Origin: Neobacillus sp. DY30
Lineage (GTDB): Bacteria > Bacillota > Bacilli > Bacillales > Cytobacillaceae
Assembly (NCBI RefSeq): GCF_030123065.1
Contig: NZ_CP126093.1
Coordinates: 3,724,001 to 3,788,000 of the forward strand
Length of the DNA stretch: 64,000 nucleotides
Reading direction: 5' to 3'
Under the pieces are notes generated by a model, which was given only the letters and a program-made list of their open reading frames with translations, was not told the DNA's origin and ran no database searches. The position numbers and the translations under genes are program-made. Position 1 is the stretch's first letter, and every line of letters begins with the position of its first letter. Shown here piece by piece: positions 1-8,779 of the stretch.

Positions 1-2
1 GC

Positions 3-659
3 GGAAAAGAAGAGATTCAAGGATTGTCCGTCGCTCAAATGACAACTTATGTGGCAGTCGCCTGGATGGCACGAGCGTTTTATTATAACAATATTGATCG
101 TGAGATTGCTGCAGAAATTAAGGACGGCAAAGTCGCGATCGAAATGATCCGCCCGTATAACTATTTAGGGATGAAAACCATGCAGGCACTTGGCGAAGGC
201 GTCTTTCGCTTATTATTTTTCTCCGTCCCAGGAATGATTATTGTGGCCTTGATTTTTCCAGTACGCTTTGATGCTAGTATGACAACGTGGATATTTTTCT
301 TTATCTCGCTTATTTTTAGCTTTATTGTCAATACGTATATCAACTTATTAACGGGTATTATGACGTTCTTTCTATTTAATAACACAGGATTAATTCGGGC
401 AAAACGTGTGGTTATCGATTTGTTCTCAGGTTTACTGCTGCCAATCTCGTTTTATCCAGACTGGGCTCAAAACCTGATGTCCTATTTGCCCTTTCAAGCA
501 ATCAGCTATGTTCCGAGCATGATCTTTACAGGCGGCTTTGTTAGTCAAGAGATTTACACGGCACTGCTCTCACAAGCATTCTGGGTTGTGATTTTACTAA
601 TTCCAATCCGACTGTTATGGTCGCAGGCAAAAAAACACTTAATTGTACAAGGAGGCTGA
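3..659 (+). CDS. ABC-2 type exporter permease (DUF990/COG4587-like), 5' truncated by window
   Basis: Integral membrane subunit of an ABC exporter. The reading frame is open from the first complete codon at base 3 and reaches the stop at 657-659, so the true start lies upstream; about 50 N-terminal residues seem to be missing compared with the usual 260-270 aa. Several hydrophobic segments alternate with short loops, and the pattern fits ABC-2 permeases of the COG4587 group. Only 3 bases separate its stop from the next permease, so the two are translated as one operon and probably form a heterodimer. The ATP-binding subunit is expected just upstream, outside the window. The substrate is unknown. 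The TTG at 24 is only an internal codon. Confidence 0.8.
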   Translation, partial: GKEEIQGLSVAQMTTYVAVAWMARAFYYNNIDREIAAEIKDGKVAIEMIRPYNYLGMKTMQALGEGVFRLLFFSVPGMIIVALIFPVRFDASMTTWIFFFISLIFSFIVNTYINLLTGIMTFFLFNNTGLIRAKRVVIDLFSGLLLPISFYPDWAQNLMSYLPFQAISYVPSMIFTGGFVSQEIYTALLSQAFWVVILLIPIRLLWSQAKKHLIVQGG

Positions 660-662
660 CCA

Positions 663-1448
663 ATGTTTTATCTATCATTGTTCTTTCAATACGCCTCTCA
701 ATATTTAAAAACACGGCTTACTTATCGTGTGGATACGGTTATTGAAATTTTATCCGACCTATTATTTCAAGCCGTCAATTTAATATTTATTTTAATCGTA
801 TTCCGCCATACAGCCTTTTTAGGCGGCTGGAACCGTGATGAAATCATCTTCATATATGGATTTTTTCTTGTACCTTACGCAATATTTTCTTCCTTTTTTA
901 ACATCTGGGACTTTAATGATCGCTATATTGTCAAAGGAGAAATGGATCGTATCTTAACACGCCCGGTTCATAGTCTCTTCCAAATCATATTGGAACGAAT
1001 CGAGCTGGAATCATTATTCGGGGCCGTTACTGGCTTATTAGTTATGGGTTATGCCATTATGAACCTAGGATTAACCTTTGAGTGGTATGATGTTTTGATC
1101 TTCATTGTCATGGTCCTTGGCGGTGCTTTTATTTATGCGGGGATTTTTATTTCGATTGCTACGATTGGATTTTGGTCAGACAGCCGGACCGATATAATGC
1201 CTATGATGTATAACATCAGCAATTACGGTCGCTACCCCATTAACATTTACAACAAGGTGATTCAATTTGTTTTAACCTGGATTTTACCTTTCGCATTTGT
1301 CGGTGTGTATCCAGCTTCCTATTTCTTAAATCGTGAAGCATGGTATGGTTACGCCTTTTTTACACCGGTGATGGGGATCCTTTTCTTTGGGCTTGCAATT
1401 CTTTTGTGGAATGCGGGAGTTAAGAAATATCGTGGTGCAGGAAATTAA
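663..1448 (+). CDS. ABC-2 type exporter permease (COG3694-like)
   Basis: Second membrane subunit of the same exporter, 261 aa, with about six hydrophobic segments and the acidic/aromatic interhelical loops of the COG3694 family. The ATG is preceded by GGAGG with 7-base spacing, and this ribosome site overlaps the end of the upstream permease gene. The pair resembles uncharacterised Bacillus exporters made of one ATPase and two DUF990-type permeases. Function beyond export is not inferable. A strong hairpin follows at 1504. Confidence 0.8.
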   Translation: MFYLSLFFQYASQYLKTRLTYRVDTVIEILSDLLFQAVNLIFILIVFRHTAFLGGWNRDEIIFIYGFFLVPYAIFSSFFNIWDFNDRYIVKGEMDRILTRPVHSLFQIILERIELESLFGAVTGLLVMGYAIMNLGLTFEWYDVLIFIVMVLGGAFIYAGIFISIATIGFWSDSRTDIMPMMYNISNYGRYPINIYNKVIQFVLTWILPFAFVGVYPASYFLNREAWYGYAFFTPVMGILFFGLAILLWNAGVKKYRGAGN

Positions 1449-1503
1449 TATTGAATTAATAAAAATGAAGAAAGTCTCCACCTAGTCCTAATAGACAAAA
1501 AGA

Positions 1504-1546
1504 AGCCCAAGAAACCTCAACCGGTTTTCTAGGGCTATCTTTTTGT
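1504..1546. terminator. Bidirectional rho-independent terminator
   Basis: An imperfect stem of about 13 bp (AGCCC-AGAAACC pairing with GGTTTTCTAGGGCT) is followed by a T run on the + strand and preceded by an A run that gives a T run on the - strand. It lies between the + permease operon and the end of - strand adhA, so it serves both. Confidence 0.8.
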
Positions 1547-1571
1547 CGTCAAAAATTCGTTTATAAACTAC

Positions 1572-2612
1572 TTACATTGTGCTGGTGTCAATCACGAATC
1601 GATACTTCACATCAGAAGCTAGTACTCGTTGGTAGGCTTCGTCAATTTGGTCAGCTGAAATAACTTCAATTTTAGGGGCAATGTTGTGTTCTGCACAGAA
1701 GTTCAACATCTCCTGAGTTTCACGGATGCCACCAATCATTGAACCTGCAAATGAACGGCGATGACCGATAAGTGAGAATACGTTAACGGCCAACGGCTCA
1801 GCTGGTGCACCGACGTTAACCAGCGTACCATCCAGTGCCAGTAACGAAAGGTAGGCACTAATATCGATCTTAGCGCTAACTGTATTAATAATCAGGTCGA
1901 AGGATCCAGCCAGTTTGGTAAACGTCCCCGGATCGCTAGTAGCATAGTAGTTGTCAGCACCGAATGCCAAGCCATCTTCCTTTTTCTTTAATGTCTGTGA
2001 CAGAACGGTAACCTCCGCTCCCATAGCATGTGCAATTTTGACTGCCATGTGTCCAAGTCCGCCCATACCAACAACCGCTACTTTCTTACCTGGACCAGCC
2101 TTCCAATGTTTTAATGGGGAATATGTCGTAATACCTGCGCAAAGTAATGGCGCTGCCGCATCAAGCTCAATGCTGTCAGGAATTCTGACTACAAAGTTTT
2201 CAGTAACGACAATGTGGCTTGAATAACCACCTTGAGTTGGCTCGCCGTATTTGTCAACACCAGCGTAGGTAGGAATATTTCCGTTGAGACAGTATTGTTC
2301 CTCTCCTTTACGGCAATTCTCACATTCACCACAGGAGTCAACCATACATCCAACTCCTACCCGATCACCGATCTTGTACTTTGTGACCTCGGCTCCTACT
2401 TCGGTGACAATTCCCGCAATCTCATGTCCAGGTACAAGTGGATAATTCACTGGTCCCCATTCGCCATGAGCAGTATGAATGTCAGAATGGCATATGCCTG
2501 CAAATTTAATTTCAATCAGAACATCGTGTGAATCTAGGTCTCGTCTTTTAATTTCAGCTACTCGGAACGGTTTGTCTGGTCCGTCTACTGCTCGTGCTTT
2601 AGCAGTTATCAT
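1572..2612 (-). CDS. adhA: Zinc-dependent alcohol dehydrogenase (AdhA-like)
   Basis: NAD(P)-dependent medium-chain alcohol dehydrogenase, 346 aa (full length), that interconverts alcohols and aldehydes in the cytoplasm. Catalytic zinc ligands are Cys41, His63-Glu64 and Cys158. The structural zinc loop holds Cys94, Cys97, Cys100 and Cys108. The Rossmann motif GMGGLG is at residues 182-187. The ATG follows a GGAGG site. The gene is divergent from a MerR regulator, as for B. subtilis adhA/adhR, where the system responds to aldehydes such as formaldehyde and methylglyoxal (known from that organism). The promoter has the 19-bp spacer typical of MerR activation, so aldehyde-induced expression is the likely mode. 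Confidence 0.9.
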   Translation of the reverse strand: MITAKARAVDGPDKPFRVAEIKRRDLDSHDVLIEIKFAGICHSDIHTAHGEWGPVNYPLVPGHEIAGIVTEVGAEVTKYKIGDRVGVGCMVDSCGECENCRKGEEQYCLNGNIPTYAGVDKYGEPTQGGYSSHIVVTENFVVRIPDSIELDAAAPLLCAGITTYSPLKHWKAGPGKKVAVVGMGGLGHMAVKIAHAMGAEVTVLSQTLKKKEDGLAFGADNYYATSDPGTFTKLAGSFDLIINTVSAKIDISAYLSLLALDGTLVNVGAPAEPLAVNVFSLIGHRRSFAGSMIGGIRETQEMLNFCAEHNIAPKIEVISADQIDEAYQRVLASDVKYRFVIDTSTM

Positions 2613-2736
2613 AAATAAAACCTCCGTGTCATCTTATTTTTCAAGGGAAGCGCTTTGGGCTAGGTAAACATGTATTAATCAGGTCCATATTCCCTTTCTT
2701 TCATTTCTACCCTGCTTAACTTCTCTTGCACCCACA

Positions 2737-2767
2737 ATACTAAACCTTCGAGTTAACTCTAGGTCAA
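2737..2767 (-). promoter_or_regulatory. adhA promoter with 19-bp spacer and AdhR operator
   Basis: On the - strand, TTGACC (2762-2767) and TAGTAT (2737-2742) are separated by exactly 19 bp. This long spacer is typical of MerR-activated promoters. The spacer contains the palindrome GAGTTAACTC (2750-2759). AdhR/NmlR-type MerR proteins bind such sites and untwist the DNA to align the two boxes. Confidence 0.8.
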
Positions 2768-2818
2768 TACAAATTTTCAAATTTTTTTTTTTACTTTTGG
2801 TTACATGTTATAGAACTT

Positions 2819-2873
2819 TTGACATTTTGCATACTTCATGTTAAATTTCCTACATTCATAGAGTTAACTCGAA
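2819..2873 (+). promoter_or_regulatory. adhR promoter and second AdhR operator
   Basis: TTGACA (2819-2824) and TAAATT (2842-2847) with 17-bp spacing form a standard vegetative promoter for adhR. Downstream lies TAGAGTTAACTCGAA (2859-2873), the same 15 bases found in the adhA spacer and oriented towards adhR in the same way. Because it sits at or just after the predicted start point, it is likely an autoregulatory site. Confidence 0.6.
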
Positions 2874-2903
2874 ATCTAGTTCTTTAAGAAGAGGAGAAAA
2901 GTG

Positions 2904-3314
2904 ATGAAGACATACACGATTAGCGAAGTTGCCAATAAATTGAATTTAACTGTTTATACCTTGCGTTACTACGATAAGGAGGGACTATTGCCCTTTGTAG
3001 AACGGACAACCAACGGAACACGGAGATTTAAAGAGTCTGATATCAATGCGTTAAAAGTAATTGAATGTCTGAAAACCACTGGGATGCCAATTAAGGATAT
3101 AAAAAATTTCATAGATTGGTGTTCTGATGGGGATTCTACGTTACAACAAAGATATGACATGTTTATGGATCGAAAAGAGATTGTAGAAGCACAGATAGAA
3201 GAACTAAAAAAAACATTGGAAGTTATAGAGCATAAATGCATCTATTATAGGACTGCATTGGAGGCTGGAACAGAAGAAATTCATAAAAACGATAAAATTG
3301 CAATAAATCACTAA
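2904..3314 (+). CDS. adhR: MerR-family transcriptional regulator (AdhR-like)
   Basis: MerR/NmlR-family activator. Residues 1-70 form the winged helix-turn-helix (RYYDKEGLLP motif), followed by a long dimerisation helix. A cysteine in the sequence IECLK (residue 55 from this start) appears to match the conserved cysteine that senses aldehydes in B. subtilis AdhR; two more cysteines are near the C-terminus. A GTG at 2901 is in frame directly upstream, but the GAGGAG site is better spaced (7 bases) for the ATG at 2904. The gene is divergent from adhA, and matching operators lie between them. Confidence 0.85.
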   Translation: MKTYTISEVANKLNLTVYTLRYYDKEGLLPFVERTTNGTRRFKESDINALKVIECLKTTGMPIKDIKNFIDWCSDGDSTLQQRYDMFMDRKEIVEAQIEELKKTLEVIEHKCIYYRTALEAGTEEIHKNDKIAINH

Positions 3315-3390
3315 ATAGCTCGGAAAGATTAGCAAAGCCTTTGAATCGTCGATACATTAGAGGAGGCGAACTCTGCATGATTTACACATA

Positions 3391-3426
3391 AGGGGTGGGA
3401 ATGGTCTGATACCATCCCCTCTTTTC
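3391..3426 (+). terminator. Terminator after adhR
   Basis: A GGG-ATGGT stem with a one-base bulge pairs with ACCATCCC, and CTTTTC follows. It lies 77 bases after adhR. Confidence 0.65.
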
Positions 3427-3509
3427 ATTATATTGTAGTTCTCAATCTACAATTTTCCTTCTCCCACCAACTACATAAGAATCATATTTTCGTTTTTCCT
3501 TATCTTACA

Positions 3510-4274
3510 TTAATGATTTTTCCCCTTAACCAGTTTTAGTGTCGCGACAATAAGAAAGCTAACAATTACTAATAAAAGCCAAGAACTCACCTTACCTAAG
3601 TGAACCAAACTCCATGCTTCTGTTTGGTTTGGATATTCCCAAGCGCCAAAAAACGTTGCGATATTTTCAGCTAGCCAGATAAAAAATCCGATAAGTACAA
3701 ATGAAAGTGCGAGTGGCATACGGTAACGAGTTCCATTAACGTCGTATGTTACCCATGATTGCCAAAAAACGATTATGACAAGTGCTGATAACCACCAACG
3801 TATGTCAATCCAATAATGGTGGGTGAAAAAATTTAAATAAATTGCAAGAGCTAGTGGCACAACTACCAAGAATGGCGGCCACTTTACCAGTTCAACCTTC
3901 AGCCTCCTCCACGCCTGACAAAGATAACTTGCGACACTTGCATACATGAACCCACTATACAAAGGCACTCCGTAAATTTTGAAATACCCTTCCTCTGGAT
4001 AAGTCCAAGAGCCCATATGTGTCTTGAAAAGTTCAAGCGCAAGTCCAATAAGATGGAACAATGTAATAACTTTTAGTTCATCTCGCGTTTCAAGCCCAGA
4101 ACGCACCATCCACCACTGCATTAAAAGGCAGATAATGAGCAGCCAATCATACCGGGGCAGGAAAGGAAGCGGTATAATTTGCGTTATAGCCAAAGAGGCA
4201 AAAATAACGACAGGAAACACACAAGAGAGTGCCTGCTCCCAACCGAAACGAACCAGTTGTTTTAATGCTCTCAT
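3510..4274 (-). CDS. DUF817 family integral membrane protein (YoaT-like)
   Basis: A 254-aa membrane protein with about eight hydrophobic helices, rich in Trp, and with the conserved THMGSWTYPE segment of DUF817. The cellular role of the family is unknown. An in-frame TTG five codons upstream lies inside the ribosome site; GGAGGA is 8 bases before the ATG used here, so the protein starts MRALKQL. It is 30 bases downstream of the small XRE regulator on the same strand, so it may be co-transcribed with it. Confidence 0.75.
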   Translation of the reverse strand: MRALKQLVRFGWEQALSCVFPVVIFASLAITQIIPLPFLPRYDWLLIICLLMQWWMVRSGLETRDELKVITLFHLIGLALELFKTHMGSWTYPEEGYFKIYGVPLYSGFMYASVASYLCQAWRRLKVELVKWPPFLVVVPLALAIYLNFFTHHYWIDIRWWLSALVIIVFWQSWVTYDVNGTRYRMPLALSFVLIGFFIWLAENIATFFGAWEYPNQTEAWSLVHLGKVSSWLLLVIVSFLIVATLKLVKGKNH

Positions 4275-4304
4275 GGATTTTTCCTCCAAGGTTTTATAAG
4301 AATC

Positions 4305-4523
4305 TTATGGGGTTTCCTCATCGCTTCGGTATTCTAAAATATCTCCCGGCTGGCAATCTAAAGCCTTACAAATTGCCTCTAACGTTGCAAATCGTACCGC
4401 TTTTGCCTTTCCATTTTTCAATATAGAAAGGTTCGCCATCGTAATTCCAACCTTTTCCGAAAGTTCCGTTACGCTCATTTTCCTTTTTGCCAGCATTACA
4501 TCAATATTGATTATAATCGCCAT
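4305..4523 (-). CDS. Small XRE/Cro-CI family DNA-binding protein
   Basis: A 72-aa helix-turn-helix protein that is almost entirely one HTH_XRE domain (KMSVTELSEKVGITMANLS, then ATLEAICKALDCQPGDILE). The start is the ATG at 4523. The GTG three codons upstream overlaps the GAGGTG ribosome site, which itself overlaps the stop of the upstream DUF2975 gene. XRE regulators of this YozG-like type are very commonly paired with DUF2975 membrane proteins in Firmicutes, so the regulator may act with or on the membrane partner. The target is unknown. Confidence 0.85.
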   Translation of the reverse strand: MAIIINIDVMLAKRKMSVTELSEKVGITMANLSILKNGKAKAVRFATLEAICKALDCQPGDILEYRSDEETP

Positions 4524-4533
4524 CGTTATCACC

Positions 4534-5010
4534 TCAGACTGTTAAGTCATTTTCAGATTTTATATCAATCGCTTCTTTTAGAAGTCTTTGAAGAACAGCA
4601 GCAAAGACGGCGATTACCATTGAAGCAAAAACGGGAACCATTCCGATTATGATAAGACCAGGTGCGTCGTCGAGCTCTGCTACGAGAAAAACAAATGGCA
4701 ATATAATTACATACAAAACACTGATTGTGATTGCACAGATTTTGATATTCTTAAGAGCTTTAACGGACAAATCAGAGAAAGCTTGGTTTTTGTCAATATA
4801 GCTTAAAAGTTTAAAAGCCTGAACCAATGCTCCGAAAAATGGTATGGCCGATACATACATACCGATTACGATTGGATATAGGATATGAGCATAATCTGAA
4901 TTTACTGGATTTTTCGGTAACCATGTTAAACCGAAGATACCTAAAGCAAGAACTGGAGTCCCAATAAGAAAAACAGCCATTCTCAAAAACAATGTTGACC
5001 CTATTTTCAT
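4534..5010 (-). CDS. DUF2975 family membrane protein
   Basis: A 158-aa protein with four hydrophobic segments and the DUF2975 layout (a conserved LLSYIDKNQAFSDLSVKALK stretch between helices 2 and 3). The start is the ATG at 5010, 8 bases after GAGG; the in-frame GTG at 5019 overlaps the ribosome site. Its stop overlaps the ribosome site of the XRE gene, which indicates translational coupling. Family function is unknown; it is probably a membrane partner of the regulator. Confidence 0.8.
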   Translation of the reverse strand: MKIGSTLFLRMAVFLIGTPVLALGIFGLTWLPKNPVNSDYAHILYPIVIGMYVSAIPFFGALVQAFKLLSYIDKNQAFSDLSVKALKNIKICAITISVLYVIILPFVFLVAELDDAPGLIIIGMVPVFASMVIAVFAAVLQRLLKEAIDIKSENDLTV

Positions 5011-5113
5011 AAAAAGCACCTCACTAATTTATTTTCTATTTGATATTAGCACGCGATTTATTGTTTTACAATAAATAATTATCATTTTTTATTATTTTAT
5101 TATCGTTAATACC

Positions 5114-5147
5114 ATAAAAAAAGCATTTCCTATGACAAAGAAATGCT
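5114..5147 (-). terminator. Terminator after the VOC gene
   Basis: Perfect 8-bp stem AGCATTTC/GAAATGCT, followed on the - strand by seven T residues. Confidence 0.8.
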
Positions 5148-5221
5148 CTTTAACTGTAACTATTCAATTTATAATAGTTTAAATACCCTGTCTTCCGTCT
5201 CTTTACATGCTGTCCTTCTGA

Positions 5222-6136
5222 TTATCCCTTATATGCTTCCTGTAATTCTGCAAGATCAAATTTCTTCATTTTAAGAAATGCTTTCGTTAGACGCTCCAGT
5301 TGCTCCTGTGTCCCCTTGCTCATCATCTCGTCCATCTCACTTGGCACAATCTGCCATGATACACCAAACTTATCTTTCAGCCAGCCGCATTGCTCTGCTT
5401 CAGGAACTGCAGAAAGCCTTTCCCAGTAGTAATCAATCTCTTCTTGTGTGTCGCAGTACACCATAAATGAGATTGCCTCGTTAAAATTAAATTGATGCTT
5501 GTGCGCACTATCCATCGCGGCAAACCACTGATTTTCTAAGCTAAAATCAGCGAACATCACTGTTCCTTCTTTATCAGGTTCCATGCCATTAGGGTAACGG
5601 ACGATATGTCCCAGCCTTGCGTTCTTAAATACTGATAAATAAAAATTAATAGCCTCATCTGTTTTGCCGCATTGATCTCCCACGAACAATAGTGAAGGAA
5701 CGATTGTAGGTCGTTCTTCACCTACTGGATTGGTAAGCATTAATTGCCAGGTTAAACCATACTTATCCTGAAACCAGCCATACCTCTCACTGAACGGATA
5801 CTGACCAAGGGGCATTAAAATAGTGCCACCTTCGGATAATTTGTTCCAAACCTCATTTATTTTATCACTTGCGTCATTTTCACGCGAAGGGTCAAAATTT
5901 ACGATAAAGGACACGGAAGGATTGATTTTGAAAAAAGGCCCTGCACTGATTGCCATGAACTTTTGCCCCCAAAGCTCAAAAGAGACGATATCGGAGTCGC
6001 CTGATGGTGTGTTATGGAGTGTTGTTATATCTGTAATTTTTGAGTCCGGGAATATGGATGTATAAAACTCGGCTGCTTCTTTTGCTTCCTTGTCATACCA
6101 TAAATGCGGAACAATTACTTGATTTATTAATGACAT
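5222..6136 (-). CDS. Tandem VOC/PhnB-like protein (glyoxalase fold, two domains)
   Basis: A 304-aa protein with two copies of the 3-demethylubiquinone-9 3-methyltransferase-type (PhnB-like) VOC domain, roughly residues 5-135 and 145-280. Each begins with a PHLWYD/PSLLFVG strand followed by a [11 protein letters not shown] or [11 protein letters not shown] helix, and each has a W(Q)IVP/WQLMLT strand near its end. Such proteins are metal- or small-molecule-binding and mostly uncharacterised; the methyltransferase name is historical. The ATG follows GGAGG. It is monocistronic, with its own terminator at 5114. Confidence 0.85.
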   Translation of the reverse strand: MSLINQVIVPHLWYDKEAKEAAEFYTSIFPDSKITDITTLHNTPSGDSDIVSFELWGQKFMAISAGPFFKINPSVSFIVNFDPSRENDASDKINEVWNKLSEGGTILMPLGQYPFSERYGWFQDKYGLTWQLMLTNPVGEERPTIVPSLLFVGDQCGKTDEAINFYLSVFKNARLGHIVRYPNGMEPDKEGTVMFADFSLENQWFAAMDSAHKHQFNFNEAISFMVYCDTQEEIDYYWERLSAVPEAEQCGWLKDKFGVSWQIVPSEMDEMMSKGTQEQLERLTKAFLKMKKFDLAELQEAYKG

Positions 6137-6513
6137 CGTTATTCCTCCTAGTTTTTTAATAATTTTTAGGCAATATGATTATAATCAAGATACAAGAATA
6201 AGTTATCATTCAAATATATTTTACCATTTCATTTTGTTATAAAATTTCATCGTTTGCAAATAATGCGATTAACTCTCTTATTGAAGTATTTGCCCGTTCC
6301 CGGAAAAATAAAATGAATTACTCTATTAAAAAAGCACAAAAAAAGCCATCATTAAATGTTGACTAGTTTCATTGAAAGTATATTTTGAATACCTAGGAAA
6401 GAAGAATTAACCTCACCTTGTAGTGGAATAATATAAAAGGAATTGCTTTCACAATCCCTTTCTTTAATACTCCTTATTACCCCGAAATATCATATTTTTA
6501 TTATTAATACTCA
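6137..6513. other. Gene-free stretch
   Basis: AT-rich spacer between the VOC gene start and the 6514 ORF stop. No ORF with a ribosome site, no strong hairpin and no repeat was seen. Confidence 0.5.
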
Positions 6514-6819
6514 TTACTTTCCGTGCTCAGTAATAATAGGTATCTTAATCGTTTTATTATAAAAATTAATCAATGGAGTTAAGTCATATGACTTTTTCTT
6601 AAATTCAATTACCCCTGCACTGGTAATGCTAAAACGAGCTATATATTCATCCTTATGATTAATAATTACAAATTCATCTTTGTTTTTAAATAGAGCAAAA
6701 TTGAATTGCATTATGATTTTCCAATCGTGTACTAAATTGTATTTTTCTAAAGGGATGATTTGTTCATCCTCGATTTTTTCTTCGTTCGGCATTTGTTTTT
6801 GTTTATTTTTGTTCCTCAC
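6514..6819 (-). CDS. Hypothetical protein
   Basis: A 101-aa unrecognised protein with a basic, Lys/Gln-rich N-terminus followed by a predicted beta-rich body (FALFKNKDEFVIINHKDEY and ARFSITSAGVIEFKKKSYDL). No signal peptide or membrane segment. The GTG start is 9-10 bases after a GGGGAGAAG site; the only in-frame ATG (nine codons later) has none. The compositional pattern looks like a real protein, but there is no family match I can name. Confidence 0.5.
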   Translation of the reverse strand: MRNKNKQKQMPNEEKIEDEQIIPLEKYNLVHDWKIIMQFNFALFKNKDEFVIINHKDEYIARFSITSAGVIEFKKKSYDLTPLINFYNKTIKIPIITEHGK

Positions 6820-7089
6820 TTATGACATCTTCTCCCCTCTTTTGAACTCATTAAGATAAACTATGATTAGTTTTACACCTGAGTGTGGATGTTTGTACAA
6901 AAAAGTCTAAAAATCCTCCGAAGAGTCGTTTATATGTATTACAGCTGTTTCTTTTCATTTTTTAGAAATTGAATAATCAATTCGCTGATTTTGCTTAAAC
7001 ACTATGGTAAATGTCCAATCGATTCTTGTCTTAAGAAATATATATAAAAGGAATATTTATTCTCGGATTTTCCAAAAGGTGGTGAAGAT

Positions 7090-7212
7090 ATGGGCTTTGG
7101 ATTCGGCTGTGGCAGCGGTTATGGCTATGGTGGCAGCTATAACGGCAGTAGCTTTGTACTAATCGTTGTATTGTTTATTCTGCTGATTATCGTACTTTCC
7201 AGTTGGTGTTAA
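7090..7212 (+). CDS. yjcZ: YjcZ-family tiny transmembrane protein (40 aa)
   Basis: A short Gly/Tyr-rich head (GFGFGCGSGYGYGG) is followed by one hydrophobic helix with the FVLIVVLFILLII signature of the YjcZ/tiny-TM Bacillus family. Members are expressed during sporulation in Bacillus; the molecular role is unknown. The ATG follows a GGTGGTGA ribosome site. It is the first of three tiny same-strand genes. Confidence 0.85.
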   Translation: MGFGFGCGSGYGYGGSYNGSSFVLIVVLFILLIIVLSSWC

Positions 7213-7253
7213 TGTTCAAACCGCCTTGTTTAGTAAAATCTGGAGGTGATATC

Positions 7254-7349
7254 ATGAGTGAAGAAAGAGGATATGGATTTGGGTTTGCTTTAATTGTTGT
7301 ATTGTTCATTCTCCTCATCATTGTCGGAGCTTCTTTTGTGGGTTACTAA
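7254..7349 (+). CDS. YjcZ-family tiny transmembrane protein (31 aa)
   Basis: Second paralogue: MSEERGYGFGF head, then a FALIVVLFILLIIVG helix and a short tail. The helix is nearly identical to that of the gene 41 bases upstream, which suggests tandem duplication. The ATG follows TGGAGGTGATATC. Likely co-transcribed with the first copy. Confidence 0.85.
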   Translation: MSEERGYGFGFALIVVLFILLIIVGASFVGY

Positions 7350-7428
7350 TTTGTACGGATCGAATGACAGGTTAAAATCATCTGTCCCTTTGTCATATAG
7401 ACTCTGAAATGAATAGAAGGTGAATGAA

Positions 7429-7581
7429 ATGCCATTTTTTAGATTTGACCGAAGAGATCGCTTTTTTCGTGACGACTTTAGAAGAAGACTGTTTTTCCCC
7501 TTTGTATTTGTATTTGATATTGAGAGAAGAAGACGTTTTGAATTCGACAGGGAAAGAAGAAGAAGACGTAGATTCTATTAA
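7429..7581 (+). CDS. Arg/Phe-rich 50-aa protein
   Basis: ORF of 50 codons starting MPFFRFDRRDRFF. It contains about 40% Arg plus Phe in alternating blocks with Asp/Glu (ERRRRFEFDRERRRRRR), then ends FY. The ATG follows AAGGTGAATGAA. The high charge and aromatic pattern resembles small spore-coat or crust-type proteins, but no family is recognised. It follows the two YjcZ-type genes on the same strand and is followed by a hairpin at 7614, so the three may form one sporulation transcript (inference). Confidence 0.6.
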   Translation: MPFFRFDRRDRFFRDDFRRRLFFPFVFVFDIERRRRFEFDRERRRRRRFY

Positions 7582-7613
7582 CAAATAGAAACTAATTTCC
7601 TGATTGAATCCGG

Positions 7614-7650
7614 TAAGAACGAGCTGCCAACATAGGCAGCTGTTCTTATT
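7614..7650 (+). terminator. Hairpin ending the tiny-gene cluster
   Basis: TAAGAAC-GAGCTGCC pairs with GGCAGCTGTTCTTA around a 6-base loop. The T run after it is short. Confidence 0.6.
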
Positions 7651-7746
7651 GAGTTGGAAAACTAGTTGATAAAGGCTATTCTACTATCCAACCAACCTTA
7701 AAATGTTGCAGTAACCTCCAATTAACTTATTTGTTTAGAGTTAATT

Positions 7747-7771
7747 AAAAAAAACCACCAATAAATGGCGG
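7747..7771 (-). terminator. Terminator after diguanylate cyclase gene
   Basis: On the - strand CCGCCA pairs with TGGTGG (one G-U) across 5 bases and is followed by eight T residues. Confidence 0.65.
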
Positions 7772-7795
7772 CATTGTAATTCCAAATAACAAGTG

Positions 7796-8551
7796 TCAAT
7801 ATTCGTTATCTTCATTAAATATTTCATAAGTGTTTTTTCCATGTAATTTTGCTTTATACATCGCTTTATCGGCATTTCTTAATAAGGATTTTATATCTTT
7901 TCTTTTTTCTGAAAAAAAAGATATACCTACACTTGTTGAAGTTAGGATTGTATTATTATTGATTACAAATGGCTTGTTAATATCTTCGATAATTCTTTTT
8001 ACAATAATTAAAACTGAAGCCTTATCTACGTTTGGTAAGTAGAAAATAAATTCATCTCCAGCAAAACGTGAAATCAAATCCTCTTTACGCACACTTGCTA
8101 ATAACCTTTTGCCAATTTCCTTTAATAAACTGTCACCAATTTCATGCCCGTAAGTATCGTTCACAAGTTTAAACCCATCAATGTCTATGAAAATAACAGC
8201 ACCGATTTTTCCTTCTTTGCTATCTTGCATAAGAGAATGGCTTACTTTTTCTTCAAAATATCTACGATTTGAAAGTCCCGTCAAGGGGTCATAATAAGCT
8301 AACTTTCTGTACTTCTCTTCTGCACCCTCTAATCTAATTCTTTGATTCAATACAATAATGATAAATGGTAACAAAATCAATATAGTAACAATAATGCCTA
8401 TAAACTCTCCCATACTATCCAAAGGTATCTTCCAAAACCAATGAATTACTCTATTTAAGAACGCAAATTCAAAAACTTTAATAAACAGTAGACCGATAAT
8501 ACTGAAAATGATTTTATATGACCATTTTAGATGTTTCTTTTTCATCTCCAA
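7796..8551 (-). CDS. Membrane-anchored diguanylate cyclase (GGDEF domain)
   Basis: Makes cyclic di-GMP from two GTP. 251 aa: two membrane helices (about 12-32 and 48-68), a short linker, then a GGDEF domain opening with DPLTGLSNRRYFEE. The signature is AGDEF at 164-168 rather than GGDEF, a variant found in active enzymes. An inhibitory I-site RKED (155-158) lies at the correct 5-residue distance, so product inhibition is expected. No sensory domain other than the membrane helices. The TTG start is 7 bases after GGAGAG; the ATG two codons later is the alternative. Confidence 0.9.
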   Translation of the reverse strand: MEMKKKHLKWSYKIIFSIIGLLFIKVFEFAFLNRVIHWFWKIPLDSMGEFIGIIVTILILLPFIIIVLNQRIRLEGAEEKYRKLAYYDPLTGLSNRRYFEEKVSHSLMQDSKEGKIGAVIFIDIDGFKLVNDTYGHEIGDSLLKEIGKRLLASVRKEDLISRFAGDEFIFYLPNVDKASVLIIVKRIIEDINKPFVINNNTILTSTSVGISFFSEKRKDIKSLLRNADKAMYKAKLHGKNTYEIFNEDNEY

Positions 8552-8779
8552 GTGAGTTCTCTCCGATTCCCTATTAATCCTTAAATAGATTACTAAAACT
8601 ATATAATATTATCAAATGAATATTATTGGAATAAATGAATCAATAACATAAACGTCCAAGGTCATAAATAGTTTCATTTTCATTAATATAGAGTTTTTTA
8701 AAGGGCTAAACCTGATAGAATAAGATGTACATAACTATAAGTGGCAAAAAAATATATAAAATAGAGGGGAAAGATAGAA

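Noticed and set aside
1951..2531. Two + strand ORFs inside adhA
   Set aside because: Both are antisense to an intact, well-supported dehydrogenase.
7393..7584. 63-aa ORF on the - strand
   Set aside because: It is the Ser/Lys-rich antisense image of the + strand Arg/Phe-rich gene, which has its own ribosome site.
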